Of a stretch of DNA of 29,866 nt, positions 21,844 to 29,866 are shown piece after piece. Under the pieces are notes generated by a model that was not told the DNA's origin, did no database searches, and saw only the letters and a program-made list of their open reading frames with translations. Numbering within the stretch: the first letter of the stretch is position 1; each line of letters begins with the position of its first letter. Source of the DNA: Condylostoma magnum. Its lineage: Eukaryota > Ciliophora > Heterotrichea > Heterotrichida > Condylostomatidae. The stretch covers positions 1-29,866 of the forward strand of contig CAKKTI010000269.1 of NCBI GenBank assembly GCA_920105805.1, given 5' to 3'. The position numbers and the translations under genes are program-made.

Positions 21844-22425
21844 ATGAAAGCTAAAGATTTAAAAAGAATTGCATTGAATTAGAAGAAAAGAATTAGGAGA
21901 GATGATTTAAATTTATTTGCTACTTATTCTGTAAAAAGCTCTATCAGTAGGTAAGATACTCCAGATTATTAAGAGGAGTTTTTAAAAACTATAGGAGAAT
22001 CTACCAAAAGGAAAAAGCTTTCATAAATAAAACCTAATACAAGACCTGTATCGATTAAAAATAATAATAAAATAATAAGGAAAAAATAGACTGTAAAAAG
22101 TAGAAAAACACCTACTAAGTAAAAATCTGTACATTTTAAAAAACATATCAAATGATTGAATTAGTAGATTAAAACTATAAAGCAAGAAAATCAAAGCTTT
22201 TAAAATACTTAAAAACTTGTAAATTCATTGACAATAAGTATTGAAAAAGTATAGTAAAAGAATCTTAGGTTAAAACGTAAGATTAGAAGTATAACGGAGA
22301 GCTTAGAAGAACCGAAAAGTGGGATTATTTCAGATAAGTTGAGTAATGTTTTACTCGATTTAAACAAAGTTTTGAATAATTTAATTCTAAATGTTAAATA
22401 GATTTTACAATCAATATGCGTTTAA
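21844..22425 (+). CDS. Small, very basic coiled-coil protein, function unknown
   Basis: About 193 residues starting MKAKDLKRIALNQKKRIRRDD. The first 110 residues are strongly basic (KRKKLSQIK, IIRKKQTVKSRKTPTKQK), suggesting nucleic-acid or microtubule contact. Residues of about 105-190 form heptad-like helices (WLNQQIKTIKQENQSF, then VLLDLNKVLNNLILNVKQIL). No family recognised. The end is uncertain: in-frame TAG at 22399, TAA at 22423 and TAA at 22462 are all candidates, and I chose the second because the helix pattern continues through the first. The start lies 10 bp after the eIF3f-like gene's first stop, within TTTTAATAAAATG. It converges with the PHD-finger gene. Confidence 0.6.
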
Positions 22426-22460
22426 ATAACTAAAGTCCTGGTTTTATCTAAAATATGCTG

Positions 22461-24677
22461 TTAATTTATATTACTTTTGCATAAAGAACATAATCAGAAA
22501 TTATCTAGTGATGCATCTTATACTGATCCTGCAAATCCAATACATTTAAAGTGATATCACTCAAAGCATTTATTACATTCTATCATGTTCTCATTGTTAA
22601 TAGCTTACTGGTATTATAAATCAGTCATGTATTTTCTACGAGCAACTGGTTATATATAAGGTTTTTTGCAAACACAATAAAATTTTAGTTTTTACAGTTT
22701 AACACGTTTTTAATTCTTTTTTCTTTTGCACTGCTTAAATGACTATATTTTCTTGCCTTTGTATATACTTAGTCTTTATTTAGACAATAAGATCTCATTT
22801 TTCCATTTACTGAAAATATTTTCTGAGTATCGCTTATAACATTCATTTACTGTCCTATATTCAATACGTATTCTTTCTTCAAGTATTACTTCTGGGGAAA
22901 TTATACTATAAAATTCAGGACGAATTATACTGATTCTTGAATTTCTAGTAGAAGCATTCAGATTTAAATCAACTAGAAATTCTTTATTCTGGTTTTAGTG
23001 TAATCAAGTTATGAACTATTTAATCCTTTGCTAAAGCTTCTAATCTTCTTCTAATGTAAAATTTCTGTATGTATTAAAATGCCTTTTTCGCTTAAAAGTT
23101 TAACTCTTAGATTTTCACTCGGAAAATGCTATAGCAAAATTGTATATATCATCAAACACTCCCTTTTCTCTTTCTCTTAATACTTTGCTTAATTTAGGAG
23201 GTTTATGAAATTAACAATAAAATAATCATTCATAGTCGTTATTTAAAACAAACATATCTTTTGCACATTCTGGGTGATAGAACATATTGCAACATGTTTA
23301 AAAGCATTAGATACAGACACCATCAGCTTATTTACATCTTTAACATAGCCTTCCAAACACTTTTTTGCTTAAATTTTAAAGATCAAAATGATTTCTGAAA
23401 TCTTAATTATACTTTACATTATTTGTATGAATAGCACATAAAACATGCACATAATAGTATTTTTGATTTCTTTGAGTATTATAAAATTAAAAGTTTTATA
23501 GAGTTCCAATTTCATTAATAGTAGGCTTTAGCATTCCACCTCTTTTTGTACAAATTGCGCATTGATAATTTCAAATCTCATGGGGAGGTACTTCTGTACA
23601 TAAATCACATATTCAATTCTTTTGAGTTATTAATCCATAGCATTTATTGTGTACATTTTATTTGCATAATTGACAACTGTGCATTTGATCTTCTAAAACA
23701 TTATAAGAATCATTACAAATTTAGCAATGTTTTTGCAATTCCTTTTAGAAATTTAAATCACTTAATACTAAAGTTTTATCTTACTTGTTTATTTTTAACT
23801 GTACTTCATTGATACTAGATTTAATATCTGTCTTATCTCTTTTTGAGTTATGTATTTCTTTTATTTAACTGCAATCTTCTTAAAAATGCCTTAATTAGCA
23901 AGAGTTTTCTCCATGTTTATGTTCTTTAACATATTTTCTGGTTTCCTATAAATATTTAATCATTTTGATATGACAAAGTAAACTATCTTCCTCTGATTTA
24001 ATCTAAAAAAATTATGTATTATACTTCCCTTTTAACTTTAAATCTCACATTATAGGTTGAATTAGTTACAATAACTGTTTTTATTCCTTTTCATATTTCT
24101 GTATAAGATTATCAATATATTATTAGCTTGGGTCACTGGGATATTCAGCATGGGTTGGTAGTTCAACTTAAAACTAAGGTACAAGACTTAAATCGACTCC
24201 AATTTTAAAGTACTCTGAGCCAATTATATATCAAAGCAAATTCCCGTTATAATTTACACCCAGATTATCTCTACCTTTATAATCAACTGATCATAAGCCA
24301 CTTTAAGCTAAACCTACTAATTAATTTCTTATTGTAGATAACTTAGAATAATCCTTACTACCCTGTCTATGATTATTGCATTAATTTTTTTCCTCCCTAC
24401 TAGCAATTTAGCATCAACTATGAAAACTCCTAGTGCATCCTTAAATTTAGCATAAAACATTAAACCCAGCAACTCCACAAAAGCAGCATTGATTTGAAGA
24501 TAAACACTCCTCATGAAATCAACTTCTATATTTGCCTGTTTAAATAGACACTAAAGGCTACTCTTATCTCTTACAATAAATACAAAAAGAATTTAATGTA
24601 TGCAGTTCTGCATTATCTCCTTTATATCTGAAACAGTCAATAACTTAGTACTTAGGCGATAGTCTTCTATTTAACAT
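22461..24677 (-). CDS. Multi-PHD/ePHD zinc-finger chromatin protein
   Basis: 738 residues starting MLNRRLSPKYQVIDC. Zinc fingers in order: an extended PHD at about 32-103 (CIYC, WFHEEC, CCFC, SFHSWC, CNNH); a PHD at about 318-362 (HCQICNDSY, SCQLC, VHNKCYG, WICDLC); a second extended PHD at about 374-490 (CAICTKRGGMLKPT, HVLCAIH, LCQRCKQADGVCIQC, FYHPECA, YCQFH); and a C-terminal PHD at about 666-732 (YCVCKKPY, MIECNKCFEWYHFKC, WLCSLC). The central PHD plus ePHD resembles the PZP module of BRPF/JADE/AF10 and trithorax proteins, which read histone H3 tails. No SET or bromodomain was seen. Several zinc-finger Trp are TGA, for example 22557-22559. Nuclear chromatin reader is the inferred role. 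The stop is TAA 22461-22463. It diverges from the RING gene with 56 bp between starts. Confidence 0.88.
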
Positions 24678-24733
24678 TTATAACTAAATATATACTATTC
24701 CCTAAATATGCAGACTTGCATTCTAAATAAAAT
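24678..24733. promoter_or_regulatory. Bidirectional upstream region of PHD and RING/Kelch genes
   Basis: 56 bp of AT-rich sequence separates two divergent start codons and must serve both. It ends AATAAAATATG at the plus-strand start. No other element is distinguishable by eye. Confidence 0.45.
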
Positions 24734-26608
24734 ATGTTAAAATTAGACAGGCAGTGCACTTGCCCACTATGCTTAGATATATTTCAAGACCCTGTACTAC
24801 TTTCATGCTCACACAATCTATGCTATGAATGTGCTAATAGCTTAATTGCTATGAACTCCCAGGACTAAAACTAAGTAATCTATAATCAGGCTAAATTTCT
24901 TACCTGCCCTGTATGTCGTGGTCTTACTTACATTCAAGGATAACTAGCCGATGGACTGTCGCGTAATCTGGTACTGAAAAACATCATAGAAGAGTTTGTA
25001 TAGCCTAATTTTTAGTCTGACATAAAGTGCCAGCTTTGCATAGAAAATCCAAACTTAGCTAGCTATGAGTGTATTACATGCGAATTAATGGCTTGCAATG
25101 ACTGCGCTTGCACCCATAGGGAAAAAGCTAGATTTTCTCATCATAAAATCACTCTTATATCAAAATCATAAGTAACTATTTGCCAAAGTCATGGCCTGGC
25201 ATAAGAACTGTTTTGCATGGAATGTAAAAGACTGTGCTGTTTGAAATGTACGTAAGCTTATACTGGATAAGAAGAAGGAGATTATTAGGACCATTATGGT
25301 CATACTATTGTAAACAGAAAACTTGCTGAATAGAAATTAAATAGCGAAATTAAGAGCTAGAAGGAAGCTATGCCTTCGATTTAATAAAAGATAGATTATT
25401 CAAGGTAAAAGGCTTAAAATTAGTTTAGGAAGATGTAAAATGCTGATACTGAACTGTAAGTGTAAGTTAATGATGTCTGCAAGGAAATTATAAGTATACT
25501 GCAATTTGCTCACTAGAGGGCATAGGGCTAATTAGTTTAACGATATGAAAGTATGAGGTAGTTAATTCGATTAAGGATGAGGACTTTAGATTAGCTCTAG
25601 GACAAAGTATCTCAACTGGCAAGCATGAATGATAATTTGCTGTTTTTGTAAAAAATACATGAAATCTCAGACCTATCTTCTAGCCCTCTTCCCTAAAACA
25701 CATATTTAAGCATAAAGTACAACAATTTCAACTAGATAAAGGCAATGATTGATAATTTAGTGACTCTTTAAATACCATAAGACAATAACCAGTAGAGTAA
25801 GAATCTCCTTTACATAAACAGAGGTAGTCGTGATTATTTTGTGTACAATTTTGAAACCGATGCTGCTTAAATAGTCATTAGCAACGTCATTTTCCCTAGA
25901 TGATCGAGTTTTACTGTGTTACCAGATTCTAAAGTTTTAGTTGCTGGAGGGAAAAGAGACAAGGACTCAGGGTCAATAGCTAGTACATTTATAATAACTC
26001 CTGAAACAGGGGTAGTTACAGAGTCCCCTCCGATGCTATATGGTCATTCATCCCATACTGCTATACTCGCGGATCATTAAGTGTATGTTTGTTCAGGGAA
26101 AAACTCATAAAATCTTACTCACAATATATGTGAAGTATTCGATACAGAAAATAATGAATGAAAGGAAATAAAAAGTATACAGTTTGGTCGGACATGTGCA
26201 GCCGGAGCATACTGCTCAAATATGGTTTACATATTTGGAGGGTATAGTGCTATTATCAATTAATCAATTGAAAGATACAGAATTTAGGAAGATGTATGGG
26301 ATTTGATAGGTTTAGACTTACCGTAAAAGATGTGGTAGCATTCTTGCTATGCACTGGATAATCAGAAGATTTTGATATTTGGAGGAGAAGGGCCAAATGA
26401 TGAGCCTCACAGATTGTCTTATATTTTTGATACTGAGAGCTAAAAGATTAACTCGTGTGCTAGCATACCAATTCATACTAACTGGCTCTTTTTCTGGCTG
26501 CATGCTATAAAGAGAGACGATAATTTGTATGCAATCAATAGAGAAAAACATGTTTTGAGGTATGATATATCAGCAAATACTTGGAGTTTACTTATGTGAT
26601 TTTTATAA
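24734..26608 (+). CDS. TRIM-like RING, B-box, coiled-coil and Kelch-repeat protein
   Basis: About 624 residues starting MLKLDRQCTCPLCLDIFQDP. The RING is at about 8-62 (CPLC, CSHNLCYEC, CPVCRG), the signature of an E3 ubiquitin ligase. Two B-box-like zinc segments follow at about 95-200 (CQLCIEN, YECITCELMACNDC, then CQSHG, LFCMECKRLCCLKC, DHYGHT). A Gln/Lys-rich coiled coil spans about 205-330. From about 380 come Kelch-type repeats (VLVAGGKRDKDSG, MVYIFGGYSAI, KILIFGGEGPNDEPH, LRYDISANTWSLLM) likely forming a propeller for substrate binding. RING/B-box/coiled coil is the TRIM layout, with Kelch instead of SPRY. The end is ambiguous: TGA at 26597 could be Trp, and I place the stop at the TAA TAA pair 26606-26611. 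The next start is at 26620. Confidence 0.9.
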
Positions 26609-26619
26609 TAATTAATAAA

Positions 26620-28119
26620 ATGTGTGGAATTTTGGGCCTTATTTAAGGGGGGTTTTGTCAAAATTGCTTAGTTTAAGGGAATAATCCTTTGTCTAACTAT
26701 GAAGATTTAAAAGACTAAATTTCCCGCAGAGGTCCTGACTAGTAATAAGAAATCATTTTTGAAAATATATAACTATACTCCTCAGTTCTTCATATTAGAG
26801 GGTAGGATATGATATCATAACCAGTCGAAGATAACAGATGGATTTTAATGTGGAACGGCGAAGTCTTCGGAGGTAATTTTATTGACCCATCACCCTGTGA
26901 TTTTTATCAAAGCGACACTTTGATGATTTTTGAATAATTAGAATAAAGAGAAATCACAGATATATTTTCCCGTATTGAAGCAGCATTCGCATTTATAATT
27001 CTAGACAAAGTAGAAAACATGTTATGATTTGGAAGAGACTTTTTAGGTAGAAGAAGTTTAATGTATGAGATAAATGACTAAGGTATTATCATAAGCTCAA
27101 GCGGACTACAAAATGAACTAAGTCCTGGAATATATCAATTAGACTTAAATACTAACTTCATATAAAAAATTAACTGAACTAATGAATTACTAAATCAGCC
27201 ATCAACTATAAGATTTTAAAGTGCTATATAGTCTGAATACTAAGATTTGCATGAATGCCTTTAAAATGCAGTAAATGTACGCTTAGTTGGAATCAGTGAA
27301 ATCGGTATTTTATTTTCAGGAGGGTTAGATTCTTCCCTTATTGCCTATTTTTCCCACATTTGACTTATGCCTTCTTCAATCATATATCTAATAAATGTAA
27401 GTTTCCAAGAAAACTCATCAGATAGAATTTCCTGTATTAACTCATATAACAACCTTTAAGATTTATACCCTGATAGGCACTTTAAACTTATTCTAGTTGA
27501 TGTTGATGAAGCACTGCATGAAAAGCACAGCTAAACAATACAAAGATTAATATACCCAAATAATACATCAATGGACTTTAGTATAGCATCTGCTCTTTAT
27601 TTCGCTTCTAGAGGAAAAGGCTTCCTATATCCTGATAACATATAATATCAATTCTAAGGGAAAGTATTACTAAGTGGACTAGGAGCAGATGAGGTTTTCT
27701 GTGGTTACTCAAGATATAAATCAGTGTATAAAAGGGAGGGATATGGGTAAATCAGCCCCTCTGATGGAGTAATTAGAGAAATGTGCCTGGATTTAGATAG
27801 AATTTGGCATAGAAACATGGGAAGAGATGATAGAATAATAAGTTACAATGCAAAAGAAGCTAGATTTCCTTTCCTAGACACTTCCTTATGAGTATTTTTA
27901 AGCTAGTTATATATCGAGCACGTAGCTATGCTTGATTCTGAGTATGTGAACAAAGGGTTGTTAAGGCAACTAGCATAAAACGTAGGTCTTGTTTGCTATG
28001 ATTATAGTAAAAAGGCTATTTAATTTGGAACCAGAGTTGCTTAGGTGGTGAATATAAGAAAGCATGGATCCAATAGAGCTGGAAAGGGATGAGTAAGATA
28101 AGGAAGCGATACAAATTAA
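26620..28119 (+). CDS. ASNSD1: Asparagine synthetase domain-containing protein 1 (ASNSD1)
   Basis: 499 residues starting MCGILGLIQGG, with Cys2 the class II glutamine amidotransferase nucleophile. RRGPDQQQ, LMWNGEVFGG and WFGRDFLGRRSL belong to the N-terminal domain. The synthetase domain has the ATP pyrophosphatase loop LFSGGLDSSLIA (about 232-243), LLSGLGADEVFCGYSRYKS, and RNMGRDDRIISYNAKEARFP. The latter, plus KKAIQFGTRVAQ, is specific to ASNSD1 rather than to asparagine synthetase proper; the Gln of QFG is TAA at 28021-28023. The exact substrate of ASNSD1 is not established to my knowledge. The end is unsure: TGA 28090, TAA 28099 and TAA-TAG 28117-28122 are all in frame; I take 28119. The next gene begins 9 bp later in the same frame. 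Confidence 0.93.
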
Positions 28120-28128
28120 TAGTTCTAA

Positions 28129-28383
28129 ATGGAATTAAATTGAGGTATTAGGTAAATTTGCTTCCAGCTGTTAGAGAAAAATGATTCTAATTTAATAGCA
28201 CTGTAAAAGTTATGCGACAGTAGTTTTAAGGTGAATCAAAAAAGACACATTTTAAGAAAAGTATTTGGGGATATAAATAATCTCATGAGATTAGAAGAGC
28301 CTAGATAGATCGAGTAAGCAGATTTAGAGTTTATTTCAAATAGCTACACAATTGATATTTCTAGAATTAGTTTGATAATATAA
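28129..28383 (+). CDS. Small UPF0488/C8orf33-like protein
   Basis: 84 residues starting MELNWGIRQICFQLLEKNDS. The core LQKLCDSSF followed by KRHILRKVFGDINNLMRLEE resembles the conserved KKRQLMRS-FGDYR-M block of the UPF0488 (human C8orf33) family, where an upstream F/L-x-W-C segment also occurs (here LNWGIRQI). The function of this family is unknown. The start ATG follows TAA at 28126-28128 without a gap and is in frame with ASNSD1, so a fused read-through product cannot be formally excluded. The stop is TAA 28381-28383, 4 bp before the next start. Confidence 0.5.
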
Positions 28384-28387
28384 AAAT

Positions 28388-28678
28388 ATGATGCTATTTT
28401 CAATTTTCAATACATGCTGTGGTAGTAGTCACTTATCAGCCGATGAAATAAATTAAGGATAACACCCTTAAAATAATGATTAATCGTAGAATCCCTTTTA
28501 GATTTTATAGTAATAATAATAAACAGTTAATGATACTCCTGAGTTTGGAGGTAGAAGAATGTCAATAAATCATATCACTAGTATAAATATAATACATAAT
28601 CAACTAAAAGAATTATTTACAGCAGTGCATGAAGATTCAAATTAAGGATCAGATAGGAGTTAATTACTTATTATTTAG
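28388..28678 (+). CDS. Small Gln-rich protein, function unknown
   Basis: 96 residues, starting with two Met codons (28388 and 28391), then LFSIFNTCCGSSHLSADE. The CysCys near the N-terminus could be a palmitoylation site. A central low-complexity part contains ILQQQQQTVND in which the five Gln are TAG followed by four TAA. The C-terminal 45 residues are more ordered (GGRRMSINHITSINIIHNQL). The end is a TAG-TAA pair at 28676-28681. It is the last of four closely packed plus-strand genes. I do not recognise the family. Confidence 0.55.
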
Positions 28679-29542
28679 TAAATATTTGAGTGAATAAAAT
28701 CTTATATCTTTTAAATTTGTATACTTAAAAGGCTATATTCAATTAAGAGATTTTATAGTTACATAAGGAAATAGTATTGTGTTAGGCCCTAATAAATACA
28801 TTCACTCCAATCCTATGGAATATAGTTTAGTCCTCTTTATTATTCTTTTTCTAATTTAATCTCAATACTTAATATATTGGAATTATTTAAATTTTCAACT
28901 TTTGTAGTCAATGTCTTTAATAATGCTTCTTGGTGTATATTTATTACGACTTCTTTCTGTAATATTTCTATTATAGCCAAATAACTTAACTATTTCATTA
29001 AAAGTTTCCTTTTTAGTAATTTGACATAGCAAAATGGAATTAGCCTCAATATGTTTATCTCTAGATTTGAAATCAATTTATTAAATCCATCAGCAATAAC
29101 TTGTTAAATTTAGAAGAAATACAGTTTAAAGTTTCTAAAGGGATATTAAGTTACATAAAGTTAATTTTAATAGCTTCAAAATAACATCAGCGAACAATCC
29201 CATGTGTAAATTATAAAAACAGCATGGCCTGTTATGAAATTACTCTATTTAGAAAATTATTATTCAATTGTATACTTTATTAAAGAGTTTATATAATATT
29301 ATAGCATAAGATTTACTACTTTTGTTATATAATCAAGCACATTCAATTTATTACGGACTAGATTGACTTAAATATAGTGTACACCTATTTTTGTTCATAA
29401 ACTATTATAGAAAAATCCTTATTATATGGTGAAGGATATATCATTAAGCCTAAAAGTATCTAAAGCTGTAACAAACAATCCATATGAACATTTTGCATAA
29501 AAGCTAATAATTACAAGAAATCAAAACATAATAATTTATTTC
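28679..29542. other. AT-rich subtelomeric stretch
   Basis: About 860 bp without a confidently recognised gene. The one segment with protein-like composition is the minus-strand frame at 28802-29203, listed separately. No tRNA, tandem repeat or transposon end was seen. Confidence 0.45.
28802..29203 (-). CDS. Possible small protein or gene remnant, uncertain
   Basis: A minus-strand frame of 133 codons from ATG 29203 to TGA 28802-28804. The first 50 codons look like translated AT-rich spacer, but from there the composition becomes balanced and protein-like (HIEANSILLCQITKKETFNE, then LFGYNRNITERSRNKY and IKRTKLYSIGLE), while the other two frames do not. No family recognised. It could be the remnant of a larger gene. 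Weak support, because open frames are cheap when stop codons are sense. Confidence 0.25.
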
Positions 29543-29822
29543 AAAAGGTTAGTCTAACTAATCGATAAGCTCTTTCTCACTTAAGGCTTCTACTCGATAA
29601 TCTAGTGAATGACTGATGTTTTCTGAAATGCCGAATTAAAATCTTATCAATAAAGCATAATCCTTACTTTTATATGATGAGATAAAACCTGATGTATATC
29701 TAACTTAATACACATAGAACGAAATAGCTAATAAGAAGCAGACTACAACTAAAGTAATGAAAGTTGCTTCCATGTATGCATATTTTCCTACCGTAATAGC
29801 AATGCTTACTAATAGATTGCAA
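29543..29822 (-). pseudogene. Receptor-gene 3' fragment cut by the telomere
   Basis: On the minus strand this aligns with the 3' end of the receptor gene at about 5602-5880, covering the last two membrane helices (CNLLVSIAITVGKYAYMEA, then FLLAISFYVYQVRYTSGF) and the tail (SYKSKDYA, LIDQLDQPF). Within the aligned part the frame is largely kept. It begins abruptly at the telomere junction, so the ectodomain and start are absent from this chromosome. It shares variants with the inverted copy at 1329-2353 (for example GTTAGATATACATCAGG and AGTAAGGATTATGCT) against the intact gene, so those two are sister copies. A promoterless 3' piece is unlikely to be expressed. Confidence 0.82.
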
Positions 29823-29866
29823 GGGTGTAAGGGTGTAAGGGTGTAAGGGTGTAAGGGTGTAAGGGT
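29823..29866 (+). repeat. Telomere, (GGGTGTAA) repeats
   Basis: Five perfect GGGTGTAA units plus GGGT run to the end of the window, G-rich strand pointing outward as expected for a right-hand chromosome end. The complementary unit is CCCTTACA. The array is attached directly to a coding-derived sequence, typical of telomere addition at macronuclear chromosome ends. Confidence 0.93.

Noticed and set aside
20291-22425. A bacterial-style polycistronic operon of CDC123, eIF3f-like and the basic gene
   Set aside because: Close spacing is general here for all orientations, there is no Shine-Dalgarno-like pattern, and the genes are eukaryotic; separate mRNAs with very short untranslated ends are more likely.
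23546-23812. 88-codon open frame on the plus strand
   Set aside because: Antisense to the PHD finger part of the minus-strand chromatin gene, whose Cys/His pattern is unmistakable.
28463-28522. TAG/TAA-rich run as evidence of a broken gene
   Set aside because: With TAA/TAG as Gln it is a short poly-Gln tract in an otherwise continuous frame.
2522-28678. A karyorelict-type code in which TGA is the only stop
   Set aside because: METTL17 and LSM4 would gain long AT-rich tails, and TAG/TAA pairs recur exactly at natural protein ends.
1-29866. CRISPR arrays, tRNA or rRNA genes, transposons and virus-like elements
   Set aside because: No regularly spaced repeats, clover-leaf signatures, rRNA cores, terminal repeats or transposase/reverse transcriptase motifs were seen by eye on either strand; weak matches could be missed without a search.

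Overview
This window looks like a piece of somatic (macronuclear) chromosome from a ciliate, most likely a heterotrich with a Condylostoma-type genetic code. Three observations support this. (1) Every recognisable gene is full of in-frame TAA and TAG where homologues have Gln, and of TGA where they have Trp. Examples are the Trp of the kinase DxWSxG motif near 14985 and both Trp of a conserved CDC123 segment. (2) Several genes can only sensibly end at TAA or TAG: METTL17 has no in-frame TGA for about 100 codons past its natural C-terminus. So all three stop codons appear to be sense codons inside genes, and at least TAA/TAG also terminate at gene ends. (3) The right end is a telomere, (GGGTGTAA)n, one base different from the GGGTGTTA-type repeat I recall for Blepharisma and Stentor. 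Ordinary stop-to-stop ORF finding fails here. Genes were called by reading protein similarity through TAA/TAG/TGA, and exact ends are therefore judgement calls.

Layout. 1-1328: AT-rich, nothing recognised. 1329-9722: a subtelomere-like block of large receptor genes with a periplasmic-binding-protein ectodomain plus about 8 membrane helices. It holds an internally deleted inverted copy (1329-2353, minus), an intact gene (2522-5872, plus) and a second, divergent intact gene (6306-9722, minus). 9950-17363: a dense run of mostly minus-strand genes: EF-hand protein, PLAC8-family Cys-rich protein, a plus-strand coiled-coil protein, two unrecognised proteins, a calcium-dependent protein kinase that has lost its catalytic residues, and a multi-pass membrane protein. 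17620-22464: LSM4 (plus), a spacer of about 850 bp, METTL17/Rsm22 (minus), CDC123 (plus), an eIF3f-like MPN protein (plus) and a small basic protein (plus). 22461-28678: a multi-PHD/ePHD chromatin reader (minus), then RING/B-box/Kelch, ASNSD1, a UPF0488-like protein and a small Gln-rich protein (all plus). 28679-29542: mostly AT-rich. 29543-29822: a third receptor copy cut short by the telomere at 29823-29866.

The gene-rich core is extremely compact. Divergent start codons lie as little as 3 bp apart (METTL17/CDC123), convergent stop codons 4 bp apart (11526/11531), and tandem genes 4-20 bp apart, often joined by TAATAAAATG. No intron is needed in any gene. Functionally the core holds housekeeping genes, with METTL17, CDC123 and eIF3f (all translation-related) side by side, plus calcium-signalling proteins. 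The flanks carry the duplicating receptor family.
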